From NCBI RefSeq assembly GCF_000373485.1, contig NZ_KB891586.1:324734-388733 (forward strand): 64,000 nucleotides of DNA, read 5' to 3'. This DNA comes from Dasania marina DSM 21967 (lineage in GTDB: Bacteria > Pseudomonadota > Gammaproteobacteria > Pseudomonadales > Dasaniaceae). Below, piece by piece: positions 9,579 through 17,272 of this stretch; positions within the stretch are counted from its first letter, which is position 1, and each line of letters begins with the position of its first letter. A program made the position numbers and the translations under genes. The notes under the pieces were generated by a model, which was given only the letters and a program-made list of their open reading frames with translations, had not been told where the DNA came from and did no database searches.

Positions 9579-9607
9579 TAGCCGCAGACAAACACTCGCT
9601 CTATAAT
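9579..9607 (+). promoter_or_regulatory. Putative ssrA promoter in the smpB-ssrA gap
   Basis: A consensus -10 TATAAT (9602-9607) lies 54 nt before the mature 5' end of tmRNA, with only a weak -35 (TAGCCG, 9579-9584) 17 nt upstream. The rest of the 355-bp gap (9306-9660) holds no gene I recognise; a small CTCCC/GGGAG hairpin occurs near 9440-9460. Confidence 0.5.
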
Positions 9608-9660
9608 GAGCGAACCTTAAGTGATAACGGCTAACGCTAACCGCTATCAACAACAGTTTC

Positions 9661-10053
9661 GGGGCCGATTAGGATTCGACGACGGTTACAAAACTTAAGT
9701 GTGCATGTCGTGATGGTAGCCAATCACGTTAATCCAAAGCTGCAATTTATTAGTTGCCAACGACGACAACTATGGTGCTCAACTAGCTGCGTAAGTAGCT
9801 TTTTGTTGCATGACCTAGAGGTTCGCCTCTAGCGGTCTTTAGCAAGGTGCCAGTATCGCGCTACTGACTGTCATTTAGAACTGGATCGCTGTGAAGCCTC
9901 GCCCGGGGTGGATCTGCTAAATAATAATCGGGATCGCCAAACACGTCCTGCCCGTCGGGCTGTATGCGGCTAAATTAATTGACGGAATCTAAGCATGTAG
10001 AGCACTAAGCAGCGGACTGACGGACGGGGGTTCAAATCCCCCCGGCTCCACCA
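9661..10053 (+). ncRNA. ssrA: Transfer-messenger RNA (tmRNA)
   Basis: Rescues stalled ribosomes with SmpB. The 5' end GGGGCCG pairs with CGGCTCC before the encoded A-CCA 3' end (10046-10053), forming the tRNA acceptor stem. The TTCAAAT T-loop is at 10031-10037. The tag reading frame starts with GCC at 9756 and ends with TAA at 9792-9794, encoding ANDDNYGAQLAA, so the tag added to stalled proteins is A-ANDDNYGAQLAA. About 393 nt, one-piece type. Confidence 0.97.
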
Positions 10054-10057
10054 ATAC

Positions 10058-10091
10058 AAAACCCTGCCTTCGCAAGAAGGTGGGGTTTTTT
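10058..10091 (+). terminator. Intrinsic terminator of ssrA
   Basis: A 12-bp stem AACCCTGCCTTC / GAAGGTGGGGTT with two G-T wobbles and a GCAA loop, followed by a run of T, directly after the CCA end of tmRNA. The whole structure is copied again at 10231-10264. Confidence 0.9.
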
Positions 10092-10183
10092 ATTGGTAGT
10101 ACAGTAGGTATTGAGTTATAAACCCGGGTTCACAAAATTGACTGGATCAATTTTGGTCGGCCTTTAGGCCGCCGCGTAGCGGG

Positions 10184-10203
10184 CTTGCACATGGATGTGC
10201 AAG
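10184..10203. repeat. Hairpin with CAT-GG-ATG core
   Basis: Perfect 9-bp arms (CTTGCACAT / ATGTGCAAG) around GG, directly before the second copy of the ssrA 3' end. A related but degenerate hairpin (GGCACAT-GG-ATATGCC) lies at 10339-10354 before the third fragment, and a perfect one with a different stem lies at 54736-54755. Confidence 0.75.
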
Positions 10204-10207
10204 AACC

Positions 10208-10269
10208 AATCCCCCCAGCTCCACCAATACAAAACCCTGCCTTCGCAAGAAGGTGGGGTTTTTTATTGG
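10208..10269 (+). repeat. Second copy of the ssrA 3' end plus terminator (att-like)
   Basis: 62 bp that match 10035-10096 (T-arm 3' half, acceptor strand, CCA and terminator of ssrA) at 61 of 62 positions. The two copies are 173 bp apart. The 3' end of ssrA is a well-known target for tyrosine integrases, so this looks like the two att sites left by an element that has been lost, or a tandem insertion scar. No integrase gene remains between them. Confidence 0.85.
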
Positions 10270-10360
10270 CGGAATGGTGGCATGCAGAACCACCTAGCAG
10301 GAGCAGTTTTACACAGCCGCAGGCTGCCCGTAGGGCGAGGCACATGGATATGCCGAGTAA

Positions 10361-10373
10361 AATCCCCCCAGCT
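10361..10373 (+). repeat. Third, truncated ssrA-end fragment
   Basis: The 13 bases AATCCCCCCAGCT repeat the start of the copy at 10208, again preceded by a CATGGAT hairpin (10339-10354). This suggests that at least two repeat units of about 160-170 bp were added after ssrA and that the last one decayed. Confidence 0.55.
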
Positions 10374-10463
10374 AATCCCACCTAAAGTTTAATAACCCAT
10401 GAAAATAAGCTAACTTAACAGACTATAGCAGCGCTTTTAATTTCACATATCGATACTCTTACC

Positions 10464-11093
10464 ATGATCACCATACATAGCACCAAAAAACTTTACGCTA
10501 AGCTGCCCTTAGATGAGCAGGGCTTACTGGTGAATAAAACAGCACCCCAACATGGGTCACTTTGTGTTGATCCTAACCCACTCAGCGGCTGGCACGCTAA
10601 CCTAATCACCCTGCAGCGACGCAACTGCGTACTGCTAGTACACGATGCCACCCGTTTTCCGCTATTTATTAAAGGCTTACTAAAAGATGACTTTGCTAAT
10701 TTCAATTGGCTTTTTGAGGATGCGGTGATGAACACCTTATTGAAACTGGGAGCCAATCAACAACAACTAGACGCTGCTGCGGCACTACTCGCCCCTTGCC
10801 AGTTCGATACCAGTTGTAACCGCTCTGTACAAGGCACTATGAATCAAATGGCTGGCGACATTGAACATATGCTGCGCTTTGATAACGTCACGGTGGAAGC
10901 GGTTAGCGCTTATAAAACAGCTGTTTGGCTAGCGGACAGGCCCTGCAATGTTAAGGGGCGTAAAGAGTGTGTTTGGCCACAACAAGCTATGTTAGCGCTA
11001 TTGTCGGGCTCATCGCCTACTGCGCAGGCCGAAGAGAACACCCCTAAACAAAGCAATAACATCATTCAACTTTCCGACTATCGGCGACGCTAG
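10464..11093 (+). CDS. Uncharacterised protein, possibly DUF6933-like
   Basis: 209 residues, no signal peptide or membrane segment. It begins MITIHSTKKLYAKLPLD and contains GWHANLITLQRRNCVLLVHD-type sequence and the motif FPLFIKGLLKDDF. This resembles a family of uncharacterised proteins that I remember as DUF6933, but I could not check it. The C-terminus ends in a short IIQLSDYRRR tail. It is the first gene after the ssrA repeat scar, so it may be accessory cargo. Function unknown. Confidence 0.7.
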   Translation: MITIHSTKKLYAKLPLDEQGLLVNKTAPQHGSLCVDPNPLSGWHANLITLQRRNCVLLVHDATRFPLFIKGLLKDDFANFNWLFEDAVMNTLLKLGANQQQLDAAAALLAPCQFDTSCNRSVQGTMNQMAGDIEHMLRFDNVTVEAVSAYKTAVWLADRPCNVKGRKECVWPQQAMLALLSGSSPTAQAEENTPKQSNNIIQLSDYRRR

Positions 11094-11319
11094 CAATACC
11101 AGCCCAGCAAGCAAGTCATAGAGAAAATTTAAAGCTTTACCTAGCCGACTATGTTCCCCTTGTGGCTATTAGCACTTGTTTATTAATGCTACTTATCAAT
11201 ATGACAAAAATTCCATTCCCACACTTTTCCAAACGAGCTTTGTCACACTAACGCTCTGCACATCATCATGCCAGTAACAACAAAGGCCATGACTACAACA
11301 CATGGCTATGCTCAATATT

Positions 11320-11862
11320 TTACCAAGCAAATTTTTCAAACATTTTGTCTACCGGCGTTTTAGCTATATGATTGGTGTAATTACTAATTACTTTTTGTGA
11401 CAGCCCCAACACTATTTCCAATAACTGCTGCTTGCCATAGCCGGCAGCAAAAAATGCCTCTACCTCTACTGCCGAGATATGACCACGGTCGCGCACTATG
11501 CTCAGCGTCGTGTTATGTAATACCTGTAACTTTTCTGTAGGCATGGGCTGTTTGTTACGCAGGGCCTCGGTTAAAGCCGGATCTACCTTCATGGAGTGAG
11601 CAATGCCGGCGTGAGCAGGTACACAGTAGCCGCAAGCATGCTCTACATTAATAGTTTGCCATACCACGGTAAGCTCTTCGGCATTAAATGACGAGTTTGC
11701 AAATAACTCATGCAAGGTTTGATACGCCTCCAAGGTCTCGGGGGATTCTGCCAATACCGCGTGAAGATTGGGAATCATGCCGTAGGCTTTTTGTGAACGT
11801 TCCAACAAAGGCTTGCTAGCTGCTGGCGCTGAATCTAAATCGTGTAGGGTAAATTGGCTCAT
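11320..11862 (-). CDS. Carboxymuconolactone decarboxylase / AhpD-like family protein
   Basis: 180 residues with the AhpD-type redox motif CGYCVPAH (EHACGYCVPAHAG), where two Cys and a His form the peroxidase-reductase centre in AhpD relatives. This suggests antioxidant or alkylhydroperoxidase activity rather than true carboxymuconolactone decarboxylation. The start ATG has AGGAG 8 nt upstream. It stands upstream of no obvious partner; the gap to the next gene (12087) is 224 bp. Confidence 0.85.
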   Translation of the reverse strand: MSQFTLHDLDSAPAASKPLLERSQKAYGMIPNLHAVLAESPETLEAYQTLHELFANSSFNAEELTVVWQTINVEHACGYCVPAHAGIAHSMKVDPALTEALRNKQPMPTEKLQVLHNTTLSIVRDRGHISAVEVEAFFAAGYGKQQLLEIVLGLSQKVISNYTNHIAKTPVDKMFEKFAW

Positions 11863-12086
11863 ATATGCTCTCCTAATAAGAGTATGGTTAATTGCTTCAG
11901 TGATTAACTGATAAGTACATTATATAGATTGAGGCCTTTATCGCTCGGCAAATAGGGTCAATGCTTGAGCGTATTGGCTCAAAGAAATGAGCGGCCGTTA
12001 TTAAAATAAAAGCCGCCATGGGGAATAGGCTAACGAGATAGTTAAAAAATTCTTATGTGATCAACGTACGGGTATTCGCAGATCTA

Positions 12087-12755
12087 TTAATCTAGTACCT
12101 CGCACAAGCCTATAAGACTGCTCACTGTTGCTGTTGGCGGTATGTCCCAGGGGTCAAATACGGCAGCAGTACTTCTTTGCAGCCAGGCCGCGCGCCAACC
12201 CGAGGAGATAGCACCTATAACATCAAAGGGATTACTAGAAATTAACCATGTTGCATTGTTGTAGCTGCTAGCTTGCCGTAAAAAATAACTGTACACCGCG
12301 GGATTGGGTTTAAAGGACTGGATCTCGTTACAGCTAACAACCCCTGCAAAAAAATGGCCTATGCCAGCGTTATCTAGCAACTGCTCTACAGCCTGTTTAC
12401 TGCCATTAGAAAAGGCATAAAGCGTAGCATTTTTTTTCTTTAAACGGGCCAAGCCCTCTTGCACATCATCAAAGGCTGGTAGAGTTTGGTAGCTGTTAAG
12501 TAGTAGTTTTTTTTGCTGCGCACTTAGCTCCTCGCCATAAAATGCACAGGTATAATCCAAGGCTTGGCGGGTACAGGTGGCAAAATCTACATAGTGCTGC
12601 ATTAAGCCACGGCGAAAGGTATATTCCAATTGCTTTTCACGCCAGGTATTTGAAAACGTTGTAGCGTCACCCGCTACCACAGTTTCGAGAGCAGTAAGCA
12701 CGCCTTGTGTATCAATCAATGTGCCATACACATCAAAGGCCAAGGTTATTGACAT
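12087..12755 (-). CDS. Haloacid dehalogenase type II
   Basis: HAD-superfamily hydrolase of the L-2-haloacid dehalogenase group, which replaces the halogen of short 2-haloalkanoates with hydroxyl. 222 residues: the nucleophile motif FDVYGTLIDT near residue 8, AFSNGSKQ as motif II, FKPNPAVYSYF with the conserved Lys, and WLISSNPFDVIGA with SNPFD as motif IV. The substrate specificity is inferred; many family members act on other substrates. CAGGAG precedes the ATG. 47 bp downstream of the GST gene on the same strand, so possibly one operon. Confidence 0.88.
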   Translation of the reverse strand: MSITLAFDVYGTLIDTQGVLTALETVVAGDATTFSNTWREKQLEYTFRRGLMQHYVDFATCTRQALDYTCAFYGEELSAQQKKLLLNSYQTLPAFDDVQEGLARLKKKNATLYAFSNGSKQAVEQLLDNAGIGHFFAGVVSCNEIQSFKPNPAVYSYFLRQASSYNNATWLISSNPFDVIGAISSGWRAAWLQRSTAAVFDPWDIPPTATVSSLIGLCEVLD

Positions 12756-12802
12756 ATTTATCTCCTGATAGTAATTGTTACAGCGTTTGGTCTAATCCGA
12801 CA

Positions 12803-13558
12803 TTAGCCTAAATCGCTAGCGTCGTGGCGCTCGGCCAATTGCTCAGCCTCATCGCCCCAAACACGATTGACTCTGCGGCCTCGTTGCACCGCAGGCCGTG
12901 CGGCAATGTCTTCAGCCCAGCGCAGTACATTAGAGTAAGATTTCACATCTAAAAATTCAGCTGCCTCATAGAGTTTGCCTTCTACCAATACGCCATACCA
13001 TGCATAGTTGGCAATATCCGCTATCGTATAGTCCTCGCCACAAAGGTACGACCTTGACGCTAGGTTTCTATCCAACACATCTAATTGTCGTTTTACTTCC
13101 ATGGCGTAGCGATTAATTGGGTATTCCAATTTTTCTGGCGCGTAGGCATAGAAGTGACCAAAGCCTCCACCAAGAAAAGGCGCGCTACCCATTTGCCAAA
13201 ACAACCACGACATACACTCCGCTCTTTCGGCTGGGCTTTGCGGCAGTAAAGCATTAAATTTTTCCGCTAGGTAAACCAGAATCGCCCCGGATTCAAATAC
13301 GCGTATAGGCTCTTTTGCGCTTCTGTCTAGTAGTGCGGGTATTTTTGAGTTGGGATTGACCTCTATAAAACCACTACCAAATTGTGCCCCTGTTGAAATA
13401 TCAACCAGCCAGGCATCGTATTCTGCCCCGCGATGCCCCAGCGCTAATAACTCCTCTAACAACACGGTAACTTTTACACCATTGGGTGTTGCCATAGAGT
13501 ATAGCTGTAGAGGGTGCTTACCCTCCGGTAAGGGCTGCTCGTGGGTGGCGCCAGCCAC
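12803..13558 (-). CDS. yghU: YghU-like glutathione S-transferase / disulfide-bond oxidoreductase, 5' end frameshifted
   Basis: Cytosolic GST of the Nu class, which in E. coli YghU reduces disulfides with glutathione. The uninterrupted part (251 residues from GTG 13558) includes the thioredoxin fold (HPLQLYSMATPNGVKV, VNPNSKIPALLD) and the helical domain ending QLAERHDASD. The expected N-terminal extension is encoded too: ATG 13644 reads MTKAPQYTPP, and sequence from KVWTWQKENGG joins the main frame, but a run of seven G (13616-13622 on the plus strand) puts the two parts out of frame. No Shine-Dalgarno precedes GTG 13558. So the gene is either a recent pseudogene, slippage-controlled, or carries a sequencing error. 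Confidence 0.85.
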   Translation of the reverse strand: MAGATHEQPLPEGKHPLQLYSMATPNGVKVTVLLEELLALGHRGAEYDAWLVDISTGAQFGSGFIEVNPNSKIPALLDRSAKEPIRVFESGAILVYLAEKFNALLPQSPAERAECMSWLFWQMGSAPFLGGGFGHFYAYAPEKLEYPINRYAMEVKRQLDVLDRNLASRSYLCGEDYTIADIANYAWYGVLVEGKLYEAAEFLDVKSYSNVLRWAEDIAARPAVQRGRRVNRVWGDEAEQLAERHDASDLG

Positions 13559-13739
13559 AGGTCGGTTAGTGCTGGCAAAGGTGCCACCGTTTTCCTTCTG
13601 CCAAGTCCATACTTTGGGGGGGTGTACTGCGGGGCTTTAGTCATACCTATTAATACCTTATCGATAACGGGTCATTATCAATTATAATAATCCATAGCTT
13701 AGTCAGCCGCCCCGCAAAAACGTTCAACATCAAGGCAAG

Positions 13740-14564
13740 TTAGCCCAAGCGGTACTGGCTGGGTGTTTTTCCTGTTTGCGCCTTAAACGCGCGGTTAAAC
13801 GTAGATACGGAATCGAAACCGGTTTGAAAAACAATCTCTGAAATACGTAGATCTTGCTGTTTTAATAAAGGCAATGCTTTATCTATTTTCAAGCGGGTGA
13901 TATATTTTTTTGGGCTTTCAGTATAAACCTCACTGAATTTTCGTTTAAAGGTGGATAAACTCATATGGCACAGTTTCGCCAGTTCATCCAAACTCAGGTC
14001 GGCATATAAATTTTGCTGTATAACTTCTTCAAATTTAGCGAAATGGGGCTTGAACATAGAAGCAAGAAAGTCAATTTCGGAAGGCGCGCCAAGCTTTTTC
14101 GTCATTAAAATAACAAACTCTCGCAACTTATTTTCCACTAGCATTTCATCGGCTATCTCAGGCTCATCCAACAAAATATTAATGCTATCCCGGTAATGCG
14201 CTAGCAATCCATCTACCGCAAACTGCTTAAGATTAAAGGTAGTGTTGTGGGTAGAGCGAGTAAGATCAAAATTGAAAAGTTGCTGATAAATATCAGGGTA
14301 AAGAAATACGCCTATAACTTCCCCCTCCGGTTCCGACGCCATAGGGTACACATTACTTTCATAAAAATAATTGGTACATTTTGCTAACAAAGCGGTTTCC
14401 CGGTTTATATCCAGTAGCGAGTTTTGATCCCTCACTTTATATTCGCCTTGAGTGATAAAAGCGAAACAGGCTTCATTCTCATAATATTCACGGGCTATAC
14501 GTTTAAAGCTAGGCATAGGCATTTTTTTAAAAACCACGCGGCCTTTATAACTTATTGTCTTCAA
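13740..14564 (-). CDS. AraC family transcriptional regulator
   Basis: 274 residues. The N-terminal half (about 1-165) is a sensor domain without a known ligand. The C-terminal half has the two helix-turn-helix motifs of AraC proteins (LSLDELAKLCHMSLSTFKRKF and LRISEIVFQTGFDSVSTFNRAF), ending TGKTPSQYRLG. The start is TTG at 14564, supported by GGGGAGG 5 nt upstream. The gene upstream on the same strand is rimK, 340 bp away. Possible targets are the adjacent GST/dehalogenase genes; this is inference from position only. Confidence 0.92.
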   Translation of the reverse strand: MKTISYKGRVVFKKMPMPSFKRIAREYYENEACFAFITQGEYKVRDQNSLLDINRETALLAKCTNYFYESNVYPMASEPEGEVIGVFLYPDIYQQLFNFDLTRSTHNTTFNLKQFAVDGLLAHYRDSINILLDEPEIADEMLVENKLREFVILMTKKLGAPSEIDFLASMFKPHFAKFEEVIQQNLYADLSLDELAKLCHMSLSTFKRKFSEVYTESPKKYITRLKIDKALPLLKQQDLRISEIVFQTGFDSVSTFNRAFKAQTGKTPSQYRLG

Positions 14565-14904
14565 TGATACCTCCCCTAATATTATGGATATTTAATAGTA
14601 TCATAAGATCTTTACCCATAGCCGCTAAGCTTTGCTGCGTAAACTCTGTAATGGCACCAGCGCGGCTAAATAGACAATATAATTTTGTTTGAACATCAAT
14701 TGCAAACGATAGGAATTCACACCACTGGTATAGCGGCAATTAAGATAAGGTGAGGATAGCGGCTAACACACCGCTTTAATATCAGAGAAAGTAACAGCTA
14801 ACAATATCGGGGCAACATTTCACACTAAAACCCCGTTATCTGACAGCCAAAAAATTGAATCATAATTTGTAAACCACGCCCCCCCTAATGACCATAGGCA
14901 CTAG
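14565..14904. other. Gap between araC-type gene and rimK
   Basis: 340 bp of AT-rich sequence with no credible gene, RNA or repeat. It must contain the promoter of the AraC-type gene and the end of the rim transcript, but I see no clear signals. Confidence 0.5.
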
Positions 14905-16101
14905 CTACACGGACGGCTTCACATCCGACGGTAAATCTGTAATTTCAGGATTGCGACGACGACGCGTTTTTGCTGGTACCATGCCACGCATGGACTCCAA
15001 CTTACCAAAACAGAGTAGCTTGTCATTAGGCTCTAGCACACGCTCCGCCTTAGGATTTGGAATAACCTTTGCTCCGCGGTATAAGGTGAGCACGTTAATA
15101 TCTTGCTCTCGTAAGTTGGTGCCCTGAATAGTGCTGCCAACAAATTTAGAACCTTCGGGTATATAAATTTCGCTTACACCATAACCTTTGCTAACGGTCA
15201 GACGCTGTCGAACATCAATCTCTGGAAAATCTACCTGCGCAGCTATGTAATCGATAACCGCACCGGCTACATCTAGGCCGGTACACGTTTCTATACCTTC
15301 CAAGCCAGGTGAGGAATTAACTTCCATTATTTGAGGGCCATTCGCGCCCTCAAGCATATCCACACCTGCAACTTGCAGGCCCAGTATTTGCGCGGCTCTA
15401 ACCGCTGTTTCTATATATTCGGGGGAAAGATCTACCGCTTCGGCTACACCACCTCTATGAACATTACTGCGAAACTCCTGACCTTGTGCAACTCGGCGCA
15501 TGGCCGCAACCACACGATCACCCACAACAAAGGCTCTAATATCTTTGCCTTTGCTTTCCGCCACAAACTTTTGTATTAACACATTCTGTTTTTGGCTCTG
15601 TAGTAACTCAACAATTGATTCTGCAGCTTTTACTGACTCGGCTAATAAAACGCCTATGCCTTGAGTACCTTCTATCAGTTTAATAACAACAGGGGCACCA
15701 CCTACGCGCTCAATAGCAGGTAAAACATCGCGTTTATCACGCACAAAGGTAGTTTGAGGAATACCAATATGATGCCGACTCAGTATTTGCAAACTGCGAA
15801 GTTTATCCCTAGAGTTATTGATACCGTGGGCCGTATTGGCGCAAAACACATCCATCTCCTGAAACTGCCGCACCACAGCAGTACCATAATAGGTAATAGA
15901 CGCACCGATACGCGGCAACACCGCATCGTAGTGGCTCAATGGTTTTTGGCGAAAATAAAGATCGGGCACGCCTTGCTGTAAATCAATGGCAAATTTGAGT
16001 GTGTCTAGCACCTTAACATCATGGCCGCGTTGTAATGCCGCCTCTTTAAGACGCCTGGTGCTGTAAGATTTAGGGCCACAAGATAATATCGCAAGTTTCA
16101 T
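14905..16101 (-). CDS. rimK: RimK-type glutamate ligase fused to an RCK_C (TrkA-C) domain
   Basis: ATP-grasp enzyme that adds glutamates to the C-terminus of ribosomal protein S6. 398 residues; stand-alone RimK is about 300. Residues 1-300 are the full RimK enzyme (MKLAILSCGPKSYSTRRLKE, HGINNSRDKL, IKLIEGTQGIGV, VNSSPGLEGIE). Residues about 310-385 form an extra domain with the RCK_C/TrkA_C pattern: VSEIYIPEGSKFVGSTI, then REQDINVLTLYRG, then LEPNDKLLCFG. A basic tail (KTRRRRN) follows. RCK_C domains bind small ligands in potassium channels, so this may be a regulatory ligand sensor. TAGGAG precedes ATG. Downstream of rimB. Confidence 0.93.
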   Translation of the reverse strand: MKLAILSCGPKSYSTRRLKEAALQRGHDVKVLDTLKFAIDLQQGVPDLYFRQKPLSHYDAVLPRIGASITYYGTAVVRQFQEMDVFCANTAHGINNSRDKLRSLQILSRHHIGIPQTTFVRDKRDVLPAIERVGGAPVVIKLIEGTQGIGVLLAESVKAAESIVELLQSQKQNVLIQKFVAESKGKDIRAFVVGDRVVAAMRRVAQGQEFRSNVHRGGVAEAVDLSPEYIETAVRAAQILGLQVAGVDMLEGANGPQIMEVNSSPGLEGIETCTGLDVAGAVIDYIAAQVDFPEIDVRQRLTVSKGYGVSEIYIPEGSKFVGSTIQGTNLREQDINVLTLYRGAKVIPNPKAERVLEPNDKLLCFGKLESMRGMVPAKTRRRRNPEITDLPSDVKPSV

Positions 16102-16167
16102 AACAACTACTCCTAGAAAATATTTGTTTAATGTTCATGATACCAGTACAAACAAGGCTTACTCAGC

Positions 16168-16605
16168 TTAGGACAGAATAAACTCTTCACCGGGATCTAC
16201 CAAAATTCTATTTTTCATCGCTTCACGGCCTAACAACATTAAGCTAGTCATGGATGATCTATCGGTTAATGTTAACTTAATATTCCACGTTTTACCGCCT
16301 AAATTAATAGCGGTTTTAATCACTACACGCTTTTCTGTATCCGCCGACGAACTTTTCACTACTTTTTTCCCACTTAATGGCAATGTCTTCGAAACAACTT
16401 TCTCAACATTGTGTACATCTGGATGTATATCAAATTTCACATAACGCTTACCGTCTGTGCTAAATTCTTCAATATTATCTACATGCAATGATGAGGTTGT
16501 AGCACCGGTATCGACTCTCATTTGTAATTTGACGACGCCTAGCTCCGGAAGGTCACATAATTCTAGCGCACCGACGAGTAATTTATTAGCTTGTTTTTTA
16601 TTAAT
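16168..16605 (-). CDS. rimB: RimB-type ATP-dependent zinc protease, probable AUU start
   Basis: Retropepsin-like aspartic protease family (called ATP-dependent zinc protease; RimB works with RimK on S6 in Pseudomonas). The catalytic motif is VDTGATTSSLH. The first ATG (16521) lies immediately before this motif and would remove conserved N-terminal sequence KLLVGALELCDLPELGVVK, which is encoded in the same frame. No ATG, GTG or TTG occurs upstream before the in-frame stop, but ATT at 16605 has AAGGG 8 nt upstream. With it the protein has 145 residues. AUU starts are rare but known in infC and pcnB. 66 bp upstream of rimK, same strand. Confidence 0.8.
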   Translation of the reverse strand: MNKKQANKLLVGALELCDLPELGVVKLQMRVDTGATTSSLHVDNIEEFSTDGKRYVKFDIHPDVHNVEKVVSKTLPLSGKKVVKSSSADTEKRVVIKTAINLGGKTWNIKLTLTDRSSMTSLMLLGREAMKNRILVDPGEEFILS

Positions 16606-16965
16606 GACGTAAGCCCTTATAGTGAAACGCTGTTAGTAAGCGTGATTATAGTATTACTAAGGCACTGTATTATTGCAATATAGGGTCATTCTTTAGATAG
16701 GTTACACATGAGTTACACAAACATTTTAGTACTCTATAGAGGGACTTGCACCCCCTTTTATATGTATTAGATTACGGGTTTAAATAATTTTTTAAAGACT
16801 GCTAAGCACATGCCAGCGCCCCCAGTGTTACAGTAAAGTCACATAGTTAGCACGGTATATCGCCCATTACTAACACAGTGATTTTAGATATATAGAATGC
16901 TATAAAAAGACACACCTTCTCGCTCTCACGATTAACAGCTACTGGTCAATTATTCTATTAAGCTA
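16606..16965. other. Gap between rimB and cbpM
   Basis: 360 bp, AT-rich, no gene found. On the minus strand 16740-16765 can be drawn as a tRNA T-arm-like hairpin (GGGGG-TGCAAGT-CCCTC), but no other tRNA part is present, so I call nothing. Confidence 0.4.
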
Positions 16966-17271
16966 TCACTTTTCTATAAAGCGTTTTAATTGGTGGCGAT
17001 AGCGGCGATTTTCTTGTTGCAGATCTTCTTTTTGCTGCATCAAGTCAATGACCAAAGCGACTGCCACCCAGTCTATATCTAAATCTCTTTGTAGGCGGGC
17101 GGCTTTTTTTATCCAGTGTACCGTGCTGGCTTCAAACAGCCAGTCGGCGCTGCTATGCCCTGCTATGGGTTCGGCTATGCCATACTCGACGATATCTAAA
17201 ATCATGTCGCGCTCTATACATTCCAGCTGGCACAATTCGTTGATGGATAAGTGTAAGGTAATTTCAACCAT
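16966..17271 (-). CDS. cbpM: Chaperone modulator CbpM
   Basis: Small MerR-like helical protein that inhibits the DnaJ homologue CbpA. About 101 residues from ATG 17271 (MVEITLHLSINELCQLE), with the ILDIVEYGIAEPI and ARLQRDLDIDWVAVALVIDLM segments typical of the family, ending in a coiled-coil-like helix. The start is 1 nt after the cbpA stop codon, so the two are translationally linked. The longer frame from 17301 would overlap cbpA and is not supported. Confidence 0.92.
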   Translation of the reverse strand: MVEITLHLSINELCQLECIERDMILDIVEYGIAEPIAGHSSADWLFEASTVHWIKKAARLQRDLDIDWVAVALVIDLMQQKEDLQQENRRYRHQLKRFIEK

Positions 17272-17272
17272 G

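Noticed and set aside
9306-9660. Additional small RNA (SRP or 6S type) between smpB and ssrA
   Set aside because: Several small stems can be drawn, but no conserved core of a known RNA family was seen.
16740-16765. tRNA T-arm-like hairpin on the minus strand
   Set aside because: No acceptor, D or anticodon arms nearby; the loop deviates from TTCRANY.
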